This document shows, piece by piece, positions 8,725 to 16,739 of a stretch of DNA of 64,000 bases; position 1 is the stretch's first letter, and each line of letters begins with the position of its first letter. The position numbers and the translations under genes were made by a program. Source of the DNA: Stomatobaculum sp. F0698 (GTDB taxonomy: Bacteria; Bacillota; Clostridia; Lachnospirales; Lachnospiraceae); assembly GCF_030644385.1 (NCBI RefSeq), contig NZ_CP130060.1, positions 372,001-436,000 of the forward strand, read 5' to 3'. Below the pieces are notes generated by a model. The model was not told where the DNA came from and made no database searches. It saw nothing but the letters and a program-made list of their open reading frames with translations.

Positions 8725-10689
8725 ATGAATCCGACGAAAATTCGCTGCCCGCACTGCGGAAACAACATACTGGTTAAGCAGAGCGGAAAGGTGGCTTGCC
8801 CCTTTTGCGGGACCGCGCTCTATGTCGAAGAAAAAGAGAAGAAGGTTGAAATCAATGTAAACCTGGGGCGAAAAACCAAGCCCGAAGTGCCGAATTATCT
8901 TCCGGCCTTCATCGGCGGCGGTGCAATTGTCCTTCTGCTGTGTCTGACTCTCCTTCCGTCCCTGCTCCGCGGCAACACGGGGCGCACGCAGACGGAGAGC
9001 AGAGTTCAGAATCACTATGCAAGCGAGGTGCACGATGCGGCGCTTCGCAGAGCCTTTGCGGAAGTGTTTGAGAAGGAGCCGTCCGAATTTACGGCGGAGG
9101 ACTATCAGAGTGTAAGGCGCATTGCCTTCCGGAGAGAGAACGACTATCTCACTTGGATGGAGGTGGGCTTCACGGACGGCAGCGAAAAGCGCGTGCCCAT
9201 GCTCCACAACACCACGGACACGATAGAACTGGACGGAACCGACTTTCAGGCCTTCCCCATGCTCGAAGAGCTGGATACCGCCACTGCCGCAGGCTACGAT
9301 GTGAGTCTCTCGTTTCGCTCCTCGGAGTACACGAATACCCTCGGCAATCTGAAACACTTAAAAAAGCTGTATCTCTCGAATGTCGGCAACAGCAGAGGTC
9401 CGACCGAGTTTGCGGAGCTCTTTGCGGATCCCGCATCGATCGAAGCACTGGGCGGGGTTTTCTTTTTTCGCCAGGGGGATGTAAAGGAGCTGGTTGGGCA
9501 GTTCCCGAAGCTCCGAGAACTCCGCGTCGGCTGGAGAAATGACGAAGTCTCGCTCGCGGCGTTAAAGGACTTAAAGGAGCTTGAGAGTCTCACGGCCACC
9601 CTGCGCCTTAAGGGAAATGAGGACATCCTTGAACTCACACAGCTCAAGGCGCTGGATATTCAGGCAGTCGATTCGGGGGAGAACGTAAAAGACCTGCGTT
9701 TTCTCTCCGGACTCACGCAGCTTGAAAGCCTCACCGTACGAGACGGCCATGACATTAAGAGCCTCAATATGCTGAGCGCGCTCACAAACCTGCGGGAGCT
9801 TCGCCTTCTCGACGGCAGCGATGTGGTCAGCATAGAGCCGCTCCGCGCGCTCACGGAACTGCGCGTACTGGATATCGGAGACTGCACTGATATCACGGAC
9901 TATGCTGCCCTTCCCGCGCTCACCAAGCTGGAAAAATTGCGCGTTTGTGATGATGATTGGCCGCCGTCCGGGACAGTGCCGGATCTGAGTCCTCTCACCT
10001 CTCTTTCGGAGCTTGAACTCTACGCGCGAGATGCAGAGAGCATTGCGAACTGCCGGAGTATCAAGAAACTCACCCTGCTCGCGGAGCGCACGGGGGACGG
10101 CAGCGACTTATCCCCGCTCGCGGGACTGACAGGTCTTGAAGAGCTTAGGCTGAATCTCGCAAGCACGACGGAGGAGCTCCTGCATCAAGAGGTGTTTGCG
10201 GGGCTGCCGTCTCTTAGCAAGGTAACCCTGCGCTGCGACACCAATCCGATTTCTTTGGATTACTTCCCGCAGGTCAAAGAAATTACGATCATCGGAGAGA
10301 GTATCGTCGGCGGTACGCCGTCGGGATCGCTGACCCTGAGTAAGGTAACGAGCGGCGGCAACCCCGCGCTGGAAAGCTTCTCGGTCTATGGCTTCGACGG
10401 GCTGAGACGCGGGGACTACCGAAACGGCTTTGAGGAGGGAAGCGCGGTGCTCGACTTCCTTTCGCACTGCCCATCGCTCCGGGAGCTGCGCATAGAGCAC
10501 TGCAATCTCTCGGATCTCAAGTTCGCGGAGGGGCTATCCGCGCTTCAATTCCTCAATATCGCAGACAATCGCTTTGAGGATGTCGCGCCGCTCTCGGGGC
10601 TCCCGTCGCTTCGCTGCCTGGTCTATACGGAAAACGCGATTCAAAACATCGGTATCTTACAAAATAAGGGAATTGCACTGATCGAATAA
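8725..10689 (+). CDS. Membrane protein: N-terminal zinc ribbon, one TM helix, long LRR ectodomain (array member 4)
   Basis: 654 residues. Zinc ribbon C8, C11, C25, C28; one TM helix at about residues 60-81; the shared module (LRRAFAEVFEKEP ... DGSEKRVPM ... FQAFPMLEELD) at about 100-195; then about 18 leucine-rich repeats and the cap AIQNIGILQNKGIALIE. The start at 8725 follows AGGAGAATAGG. The frame is open for 28 more codons upstream, but those lack a ribosome site. The predicted orientation puts the ribbon in the cytoplasm and the LRRs outside, so the protein could link an outside binding event to an inside partner. No named family recognised. Confidence 0.85.
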   Translation: MNPTKIRCPHCGNNILVKQSGKVACPFCGTALYVEEKEKKVEINVNLGRKTKPEVPNYLPAFIGGGAIVLLLCLTLLPSLLRGNTGRTQTESRVQNHYASEVHDAALRRAFAEVFEKEPSEFTAEDYQSVRRIAFRRENDYLTWMEVGFTDGSEKRVPMLHNTTDTIELDGTDFQAFPMLEELDTATAAGYDVSLSFRSSEYTNTLGNLKHLKKLYLSNVGNSRGPTEFAELFADPASIEALGGVFFFRQGDVKELVGQFPKLRELRVGWRNDEVSLAALKDLKELESLTATLRLKGNEDILELTQLKALDIQAVDSGENVKDLRFLSGLTQLESLTVRDGHDIKSLNMLSALTNLRELRLLDGSDVVSIEPLRALTELRVLDIGDCTDITDYAALPALTKLEKLRVCDDDWPPSGTVPDLSPLTSLSELELYARDAESIANCRSIKKLTLLAERTGDGSDLSPLAGLTGLEELRLNLASTTEELLHQEVFAGLPSLSKVTLRCDTNPISLDYFPQVKEITIIGESIVGGTPSGSLTLSKVTSGGNPALESFSVYGFDGLRRGDYRNGFEEGSAVLDFLSHCPSLRELRIEHCNLSDLKFAEGLSALQFLNIADNRFEDVAPLSGLPSLRCLVYTENAIQNIGILQNKGIALIE

Positions 10690-10701
10690 AGGACGAGGAA
10701 A

Positions 10702-12663
10702 ATGAATCCGACAAAAATAAGATGCCCGCATTGCGGGAACAGTATTTTGATCAAACAAAGCGGAAAAAGCGTCTGCCCTTCTTGCGGGACGCCGCTCTAC
10801 ATCGAGGAAAAAGACAAATCCGTCAATGTCAATGTCACGCTCGGAAACATCGAAAAAAGCGAGGCGAAGCAGAAGGGCTTCTTCCTTGCCCTGCTTGCTT
10901 TTATTTTGCTTTCGGTGTTTTTCATGTTGTTCCTGCCCGCCATCTTCCGCACGGGGCGTAAGGTGCAAAAGACGGTCGCGCCGAAGTACGAGACGAGCCT
11001 TCACGATCCGGTGCTGACCCGGCTCTTTGCGGAAGCCTTCGAGAAGGATCCCGCATCGATTACGGAAGAGGATTATGCGCGCGTCAAGACGATTTCGTTT
11101 CAAAGGGAACTGAGCGGTTTGTTATGGCTGGAAGTCGGCTTTACGGATGACAGCGAGAAGCGCATTCCTCTGGTGTACGACGAGCGGACGGTTGAAATCG
11201 ATGGGACAGACTTCCAGGTTTTTCCGAATCTGGAGGGACTCTATGTCGCGGAGACCGCGACCGGAGGCGATGTTCGCCTTTCCTATGAATCCGAGGAATA
11301 TGCGCACAACCTGGCCAATCTGACGAAGTTAAAATATCTGCATCTCTCGGAGAGAAGCAGCTACGATCGAACCCCGAAGGAACTGGCCGCCTTTGTCGCA
11401 AATCCGGCACAAATCGAGGAACTCAACGGTGTGAGCCTCTATGACGCGGAGGATGTCGAAGCGCTGGTAAAGTACTTCCCGAATCTCAAAAAGCTGATCA
11501 TCGTCGATCGCGGCGCGGATGTCTCGCTTGCCGATTTAAAGCAGCTGTCTCAGCTCGAACTGCTCGCGACAGAACTTCGCGCGGACGGAAACGAGGATCT
11601 CTTGGAACTCACGGGGGTCAAAGAGATGGAGATTCTTGCCCGTGCGGACGGAAATCCGGTCAAGGATTTTCGCTTTCTTTCGGGCCTCACCGGCCTCAGA
11701 AGCCTGACGCTGGTCGGTGCCACCGAGTTAAAAAGTCTCAATGCGCTGAGCCCGCTCACCGAACTTGAGGAATTGCGTATTTACGACGCGCGGGAATTGC
11801 TCAGCATAGAGCCGCTCCGGGGGTTCACGGCGCTTCGTGTATTGGACATCGGAGACAGCACGGCGCTTGAGAATCTGGATGCCCTGCAGTCGCTGACCGC
11901 GCTCCGAAAGCTGAGACTGACCAACAGTGCCTGGGGGGCAAAGGCGATTCCGCCGGATTTGAGCATGCTGACTTCGCTTGAGGAAGCGGAAATCGAGGAG
12001 GACAGCATGGCGTCCGTTGCTGCTTGCCGCAGCCTAAAGAAGCTCACAATTTACATGAATCACTTCGGGGAAGGCAGTGATTTTTCACAGCTTGCCGGTC
12101 TTGAGAATCTGGAGAGCCTGCGTCTCAATATCTCAAGCAGCGCGTATCGGTATACGAATATCGAGCGTCTTTCGGCCCTGCCGAAACTCAGAACGCTCAA
12201 GCTGGTCGGAGACGAAGGCCCGCTTCCGCTGAAAGCATTTCCGCAGGTCACGGAGATTGAGGTCATAGGGAAGAACGTTGTGGCGGATTTCAGTAATTCC
12301 AAGCTGGTCATCGACCCGCTGCCCGACAGCGAAAATACCGCTTTGGAACGCCTGACTGTCATCGGTTTCGAAGGGATTCAGAGCAGCCCGTACGGGAGCG
12401 AACAACAATACGGTTCCGATGTTTTGTCCCGGCTCTCTTACTGCACGTCGCTTCGGGAACTCCGCCTGATTCACTGCGGGCTTACGGATCTTAATTTCGC
12501 AAGTGCCGTCCCGAATGTGGAAGTTTTGGACATCGGCGGAAACCGCATCGAGGATATTTCGCCGCTCACGGCCCTCCCGAAACTTCGGGAGCTTTACTGC
12601 GGTGACAATGAGATTCAAAATATCGCGGTGATGCGGGACAGGGGCATTTTATTGCTGGAATAA
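10702..12663 (+). CDS. Membrane protein: N-terminal zinc ribbon, one TM helix, long LRR ectodomain (array member 5)
   Basis: 653 residues with the same plan as member 4: zinc ribbon C8, C11, C25, C28, TM helix at about 57-80, shared module (LTRLFAEAFEKDP ... FQVFPNLEGLY), about 18 LRRs, and the cap EIQNIAVMRDRGILLLE. It begins 12 bases after member 4 with GGACGAGGAA upstream. Members 4 and 5 are clear tandem duplicates that have diverged most in the LRR surface, as expected if the repeats bind variable partners. Last gene of the array; I see no clear T-tailed hairpin after it. Confidence 0.85.
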   Translation: MNPTKIRCPHCGNSILIKQSGKSVCPSCGTPLYIEEKDKSVNVNVTLGNIEKSEAKQKGFFLALLAFILLSVFFMLFLPAIFRTGRKVQKTVAPKYETSLHDPVLTRLFAEAFEKDPASITEEDYARVKTISFQRELSGLLWLEVGFTDDSEKRIPLVYDERTVEIDGTDFQVFPNLEGLYVAETATGGDVRLSYESEEYAHNLANLTKLKYLHLSERSSYDRTPKELAAFVANPAQIEELNGVSLYDAEDVEALVKYFPNLKKLIIVDRGADVSLADLKQLSQLELLATELRADGNEDLLELTGVKEMEILARADGNPVKDFRFLSGLTGLRSLTLVGATELKSLNALSPLTELEELRIYDARELLSIEPLRGFTALRVLDIGDSTALENLDALQSLTALRKLRLTNSAWGAKAIPPDLSMLTSLEEAEIEEDSMASVAACRSLKKLTIYMNHFGEGSDFSQLAGLENLESLRLNISSSAYRYTNIERLSALPKLRTLKLVGDEGPLPLKAFPQVTEIEVIGKNVVADFSNSKLVIDPLPDSENTALERLTVIGFEGIQSSPYGSEQQYGSDVLSRLSYCTSLRELRLIHCGLTDLNFASAVPNVEVLDIGGNRIEDISPLTALPKLRELYCGDNEIQNIAVMRDRGILLLE

Positions 12664-12687
12664 ATACCGATTTTTGAAAAACAATAC

Positions 12688-12716
12688 TTGCACGAAAAAA
12701 GAGAGTTTGCTATAAC
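12688..12716 (+). promoter_or_regulatory. Promoter of the thioesterase gene
   Basis: -35 TTGCAC (12688-12693), a 17-bp spacer and -10 TATAAC (12711-12716). Confidence 0.65.
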
Positions 12717-12776
12717 ACTTAGTAAGGAATTGTTTTGATAAAAGCTTGGTTTATGAGGCCGAATAAGGAGAGCAAA

Positions 12777-13175
12777 ATGCTGAACATCGGAATCAAGGGA
12801 CACCGGGAAATTACGGTTGAGGAAAAGGATCTTGCGATTCATGTCGGCAGCGGCACGGTGCATGTGCTCGCAACGCCGATGATGATTGCAAATATGGAAT
12901 ATACCGCAGCATCTTCCGTGGAGGAGTTGCTCGGCGAAGGGAAGTCTACGGTCGGCGTGCAGGTCAATGTGAGCCATGTTGCGGCGACGCCGAAGGGAAT
13001 GAAGGTCAGTTTTGATTCGGAACTTCTGGAGATCAGCGCAAACGGAAAGATCCTCACCTTCCGTGTCGAGGCACACGATGAGTGCGGCCTGATCGGTGAG
13101 GGAACCCACCAGAGAGCGATTATCGACCGGGAGCGCTTCGATAACAAGGCACAGGCAAAGTTAGAGCAGAAATAA
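12777..13175 (+). CDS. Hotdog-fold thioesterase, FlK-like
   Basis: 132 residues of single-domain hotdog fold resembling the fluoroacetyl-CoA thioesterase (FlK)-like family common in Clostridia. Recognisable segments are HVLATPMMIANME (the family's substrate-contact stretch), a conserved Glu-containing helix (EELLGEGKSTVG) and VNVSHVAATPKGM. It probably hydrolyses a small acyl-CoA in the cytoplasm; the true substrate is unknown. The start is ATG 12777, seven bases after AAGGAG. The frame is open to a TTG at 12735, but that would place the start without a ribosome site. The small helical protein gene follows 19 bases later, so the two likely share a transcript. Confidence 0.85.
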   Translation: MLNIGIKGHREITVEEKDLAIHVGSGTVHVLATPMMIANMEYTAASSVEELLGEGKSTVGVQVNVSHVAATPKGMKVSFDSELLEISANGKILTFRVEAHDECGLIGEGTHQRAIIDRERFDNKAQAKLEQK

Positions 13176-13194
13176 ATAAGAGGAGGAAAGAAAG

Positions 13195-13425
13195 ATGGCA
13201 CGCACCAAGGGGGCGAAGAATAAGCCGACACTGAGTGTCGCGGAGAGATTGCAAAGAGCAAACGCAGAGCTCACGGAGCTTCAGGAGGCTGTGAAGGCAA
13301 AGAAGGCCGAGATTAAGGAACTTCGGAGAGAGGAAAAGTCCGAGACCCAGCTGGTCATCATGAAGGCCATCGAGGAGAGCGGAAAGACCGCCGAAGAAGT
13401 TCTCGCAATGATTCAGAGACAGTAA
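13195..13425 (+). CDS. Small basic coiled-coil protein, function unknown
   Basis: 76 residues, Lys/Glu-rich and almost entirely helical. The N-terminus MARTKGAKNKP is basic. A heptad-like segment follows (about residues 17-52) and a short C-terminal helix ends in EEVLAMIQRQ. A strong AGAGGAGG site precedes the ATG. Small proteins of this type with an ARTKGAKNK-like start occur in Clostridia; DNA or RNA binding is plausible from charge alone. I do not recognise a named family. Confidence 0.7.
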   Translation: MARTKGAKNKPTLSVAERLQRANAELTELQEAVKAKKAEIKELRREEKSETQLVIMKAIEESGKTAEEVLAMIQRQ

Positions 13426-13473
13426 AACGAAAAAAGACCGCCGCAGTTTTCTGCGGCGGTCTTTTTTCGTTTT
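13424..13473. terminator. Bidirectional terminator
   Basis: A 23-bp perfect stem with A-tract and T-tract ends closes a TTTT loop. It serves the plus-strand thioesterase operon and the minus-strand zinc-ribbon gene. Confidence 0.9.
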
Positions 13474-13503
13474 GATTCACCGTTCGTTCTGTTGCGCTCG
13501 GCC

Positions 13504-14286
13504 TCAGACCAAGGTTTGAAATTCGATTTCCTCGAGCGACCAGACCAGACGGTTCGTCTGCAGAAGGGCGCTCTTACAGAAGGGACAAAATTTCGCATCG
13601 GCACGCTGCAGGGGCGCACCGCAGTGCGGACAGGAGACAGCGGTGATCTTTTGATACCCGCTTTTGTAGTTGACACTCTGGACATGGACCAGAACCGAAG
13701 TGACGGTCGTCTCGACCCGGTGGGGAACGGCGAGCGCCGCTGCGCGCGCCTTGCCCTCGCTTTTCCGGACGGCATCGCCCGCGAGAGAAGCGGTAAAGCC
13801 GATGGAACTCACCAGTCGGATTTCCGTCAGCGTTGCCTGGTTTTTATAGTCCGCAATCGCGGTCTTATGAATCACGATGTCGGAAAAACTGCGCGTCAGC
13901 TCGTTCATGCGGTCATCCTCGATTGCAAGGCGAACGCGCTCCCGCAGGCTCTCGGAGGGAGCGGAGAGTTTACTTAAGTCCAGCGCCTGTCTTGCGGCGA
14001 GCACGGAGACAATGCGCTTTTCGATCGCGACCCGTTCTTCGGGCCAGTTGAAGGCCGGAAAATCGCGGTTGATGGCAGGGAGAAAGAGCTTTGTCATATC
14101 CGGAACGGAGCGCTCCGTAGGGCCCAGCTTTTTACTCTCCTCCGCCGCGCGGAGCAGACTTCTCAGGTCGTGAAGAAAGCCCGAGAATTCGCGGAACGGT
14201 CGGCCGAACAGTCTCGGGAGCAAAAACAAAACAGCAAGTACCGCAAGGAGCGGACGCAATGCGAGAAGAATTTCAGGTACTGTCAT
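13504..14286 (-). CDS. Membrane-anchored protein with C-terminal zinc ribbon
   Basis: 260 residues. One N-terminal hydrophobic helix (about 6-25) precedes a soluble region with a Tim44-like feel (INRDFPAFNW, then a long helical stretch and a beta-rich part ending HVQSVNYKSG). A C-terminal four-Cys zinc ribbon follows (C219, C222, C234, C237), with SCPHCGAPL resembling the ribbons of the nearby LRR array but at the opposite end of the protein. Start ATG 14286 follows CGGAGG. It is transcribed divergently from the kinase gene, with a perfect palindrome between them. The Tim44-like call is tentative; the function is unknown. Confidence 0.7.
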   Translation of the reverse strand: MTVPEILLALRPLLAVLAVLFLLPRLFGRPFREFSGFLHDLRSLLRAAEESKKLGPTERSVPDMTKLFLPAINRDFPAFNWPEERVAIEKRIVSVLAARQALDLSKLSAPSESLRERVRLAIEDDRMNELTRSFSDIVIHKTAIADYKNQATLTEIRLVSSIGFTASLAGDAVRKSEGKARAAALAVPHRVETTVTSVLVHVQSVNYKSGYQKITAVSCPHCGAPLQRADAKFCPFCKSALLQTNRLVWSLEEIEFQTLV

Positions 14287-14309
14287 AAAAGACCTCCGAA
14301 AAAAACAGA

Positions 14310-14326
14310 CAAAGCGAAGCGCTTTG
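14310..14326. repeat. Short perfect inverted repeat in the divergent intergenic region
   Basis: CAAAGCG-AAG-CGCTTTG (7+3+7) lies in the leader of the minus-strand gene, five bases from the larger palindrome. Confidence 0.5.
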
Positions 14327-14330
14327 GTGT

Positions 14331-14361
14331 CAACAGTATAGCATAAAATGCTATACTGTTG
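14331..14361. promoter_or_regulatory. 31-bp perfect palindrome with a -10 box in each arm (divergent operator-promoter)
   Basis: A 14-bp arm (CAACAGTATAGCAT) and its exact complement flank a 3-bp AAA centre. Each arm contains a TATACT -10-like hexamer, one facing each divergent gene (14352-14357 on plus; 14335-14340 on minus). No T run follows, so this is not a terminator. It is well placed to be an operator controlling both the kinase and the zinc-ribbon protein. Confidence 0.6.
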
Positions 14362-14384
14362 AGCAAAAGAAAGGGGGGATTCCG

Positions 14385-15770
14385 GTGCAGGGAGAGAGAA
14401 AAGTAAGGGAGACGGAGCGCTCCGAACAGATGGACGGCGGCTTCCTGAGGCGGCCCTTGGAATTTCACCCGGTGCGGCGCAGCGCGCTGATCGGCGCGAC
14501 GGTCGCCCTGCTCTCTCAGTTCTATTTCAATGTGCTGAGCAGCGATTTCCGCATTTCGATTGCGGTTGTGCTTCTGCCGGTGCTCCTTATGACCATGGGC
14601 GCGCAAATCCACAGCCTCTCGGCTTGCGGCTTCACCGCGCTCATTGTCTTTTTGTTCCGCGTCCTGGTATCGCTCTTGTTGCACGGCCCCGCGGGCGTCA
14701 AAGTATACCAGCAGCTCCCGGGCGCGCTCTTTTATCTCTGTTACGGCCTGCTCTTTAAGCTGCAAATTCCGAATAAGCGCTTTACCTCCCTGCCACGGGT
14801 GTTTGCGGCGGCCTTTTTCTGCGATCTGCTCGCAAATGCGGCGGAACTTCTGTTTCGGGCCTACTTTTTCGGGGCTGCGATCAATTCGGAGAATGCCTCT
14901 TTGGTGCTCTTTTTGGTCGCGTTGCTTCGCTCGGCGCTGGTGCTCCTCATTTTGGTCATGGACCGGCAGTACCGGGAGCTTCAGGTGCGGCACGAGCAGG
15001 AGAGCCGCTACCAGCGCCTCTTCCTCATGATTACGGGCTTAAAGAGCGAGCTCTATCTGATGCGGAAAAATTCGGAGGAAATAGAGCGCGTCATGGGCAA
15101 CGCCTATCGGCTCTCGGAGGAGCTCCGCGCGCAGGAACTGCCCGATGAGATGCAGCGCCGTGCGTTGGACATCGCCCGCGATGTCCACGAGATCAAGAAG
15201 GATTATCTTCGCATCATGCGGGGACTCGAGGAGACCGCGGCCAACGAATACGATGAGGATCACATCCGTTTTCGCGATTTGATGGAAATTCTGGATGCGA
15301 CTTCGAACAGCGTACTCCGCGAGAAGAAGTTGGACATACGTCTGATTTTCGACTGCCGGGATGATTTCCTGACCCGCGAGCACTACGCGCTGATGACGGT
15401 GCTCAAAAACCTGGTCGGCAATGCAATCGAGGCCATCGAGGGAGACAGACGGCGCGGTGTCATCATGGTCTCGGAGCGAAAATACGACGGGACGTATGAG
15501 TTCAAAGTTTCGGACAACGGACCCGGCATCTTGCCGCGGAAGCTCGGAAAGATATTCCGCCTCGGCTATTCGACCAAGTTCGATGAGCGGACGGGCAACA
15601 TCTACCGCGGTGTCGGTCTCGCGGGCGTCAAAAATATGGTGGAAGATCATTTCGGCGGCAGCATAGAAGTGCAGTCAGAGCCCGGTAACACCTGCTTCAC
15701 CGTGCGCATTCCGGTGGGAGCAATTGCATATACAGACGAAGGAAGGGCTGTCCATGGAGAGAGGACTTAG
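14385..15770 (+). CDS. Membrane sensor histidine kinase, GlnK-like
   Basis: 461 residues from GTG 14385 (AAGGGGGG eight bases upstream). Six or so TM helices occupy residues of about 30-190. Then come a coiled coil and a phospho-acceptor region with the His in ARDVHEIKKDY. The C-terminal HATPase domain shows the N box NLVGNAIEA, the G1 box DNGPGI and the G2 box GVGLAG. The adjacent response regulator and its DNA-binding domain type point to the GlnK/GlnL (YcbA/YcbB) class, which in Bacillus subtilis senses glutamine and controls a glutaminase and glutamine transporter. Here the downstream target genes are gltS and gdhA, in keeping with a glutamate or glutamine signal. The next gene overlaps by 17 bases. 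Confidence 0.85.
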   Translation: MQGERKVRETERSEQMDGGFLRRPLEFHPVRRSALIGATVALLSQFYFNVLSSDFRISIAVVLLPVLLMTMGAQIHSLSACGFTALIVFLFRVLVSLLLHGPAGVKVYQQLPGALFYLCYGLLFKLQIPNKRFTSLPRVFAAAFFCDLLANAAELLFRAYFFGAAINSENASLVLFLVALLRSALVLLILVMDRQYRELQVRHEQESRYQRLFLMITGLKSELYLMRKNSEEIERVMGNAYRLSEELRAQELPDEMQRRALDIARDVHEIKKDYLRIMRGLEETAANEYDEDHIRFRDLMEILDATSNSVLREKKLDIRLIFDCRDDFLTREHYALMTVLKNLVGNAIEAIEGDRRRGVIMVSERKYDGTYEFKVSDNGPGILPRKLGKIFRLGYSTKFDERTGNIYRGVGLAGVKNMVEDHFGGSIEVQSEPGNTCFTVRIPVGAIAYTDEGRAVHGERT

Positions 15771-16605
15771 AATTTATATCGTTGAGGACGATGTCAGCAT
15801 GATTGACACGCTCCGTGATTTCATCGAGGACCAGGGTCTCGGGGAAGTGGTCGGCAGTTCGGAGGAGGAAGGCAGCGACGAGCAGCAGATTGCCGCTTTG
15901 AAGCCGGATCTCATTCTGGTGGATTTTCTGATGCCGGGCATGGACGGCGCGGAACTCGTACGGCGTCTTCGGGACGCGGGCTGCGGCGCAAAGTGCATCA
16001 TGCTGTCCCAGGTCACGCAGAAGGACATGATAGGCAAGGCCTATGATGCCGGTGTCGATTTCTTCTTAAATAAGCCGATCAACATCGTTGAACTCCGTTC
16101 GGTAATCGGTTCGGTCGCGCGCCAGCTGGAAAACGAGAGGACCATAGAGGCCCTGCGCCGTGTACTCTTCAGCGGGCAGAGCAAAGCGCCGCAGGACAGC
16201 GACGAGGAGAGCCGGCGGAAAATCAGTGCCATACTCGCAAATATCGGGATGGCGGGAGAAAAAGGCAGCGCGGATATTTTGAATCTCTGTCTCTTTATCA
16301 GGCGGGAGCAAAAGTCCCTGCAGCAGGAGAGCATTCGGGAACTTTGCTCGGAGCTCTCGGACAATCCGCGGAGCATGGAGCAGAGAATGCGGCGCGCCAT
16401 TGCGGTCGGTCTCACAAACTTAGCCCACCTCGGGCTCGAGGACTTCCTGAACGAGAGCTTTACGCGTTACAGCAGCACTCTCTTCCCCTTTGAGGAAGTG
16501 CGCGCCGAGATGGATTTGATTCGTGGTAAAAAGAACTATGGAGGTAAACCTTCTATTAAGAAATTCATCGAAAGTCTTATGCAGCTCGCCGAACAAAGTG
16601 CGTAA
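15754..16605 (+). CDS. Response regulator, GlnL/YcbB-like
   Basis: 283 residues. The receiver domain has acidic residues E11, D12 and D13, phospho-acceptor D57 and K107. The C-terminal region (about 155-283) matches the YcbB-type DNA-binding domain of GlnL-like regulators (ISAILANIGMAGEKG, then SMEQRMRRAIAVGL and LDLIRGKK-like end) rather than an OmpR or NarL wing. The start ATG 15754 lies inside the kinase gene with GAAGGAAGG upstream. It probably acts on the direct repeats upstream of gltS, 16 bases after its own stop. Confidence 0.88.
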   Translation: MERGLRIYIVEDDVSMIDTLRDFIEDQGLGEVVGSSEEEGSDEQQIAALKPDLILVDFLMPGMDGAELVRRLRDAGCGAKCIMLSQVTQKDMIGKAYDAGVDFFLNKPINIVELRSVIGSVARQLENERTIEALRRVLFSGQSKAPQDSDEESRRKISAILANIGMAGEKGSADILNLCLFIRREQKSLQQESIRELCSELSDNPRSMEQRMRRAIAVGLTNLAHLGLEDFLNESFTRYSSTLFPFEEVRAEMDLIRGKKNYGGKPSIKKFIESLMQLAEQSA

Positions 16606-16620
16606 TCCGCAACCGAATTT

Positions 16621-16660
16621 GTGAAACTTCTTGAAACTTCTTGAAACCGTACTCTATAAT
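16621..16660 (+). promoter_or_regulatory. gltS promoter with three phased direct repeats (candidate GlnL-like site)
   Basis: Three copies of [G/T]TGAAAC occur every ten bases (16621, 16631, 16641), the first two extended to TGAAACTTC. The second copy supplies -35 TTGAAA (16631-16636), followed by an 18-bp spacer and -10 TATAAT (16655-16660). One-turn-spaced direct repeats next to a GlnL-like regulator gene are good candidates for its binding site. Confidence 0.65.
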
Positions 16661-16673
16661 ATAGATATCGGTT

Positions 16674-16720
16674 ATCGGCGCGAGGCGGGTACGAACCGGG
16701 AAAGCCCGCTCTAAGCCGAT
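16674..16720 (+). promoter_or_regulatory. Structured gltS leader
   Basis: An outer ATCGGC/GCCGAT pairing (16674-16679 with 16715-16720) encloses a GCGGG/CCCGC stem. The ribosome binding site follows directly, so the fold could influence translation. It does not match a riboswitch class I can name. Confidence 0.4.
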
Positions 16721-16739
16721 GGGGGAAAAGGAGGTTTCT

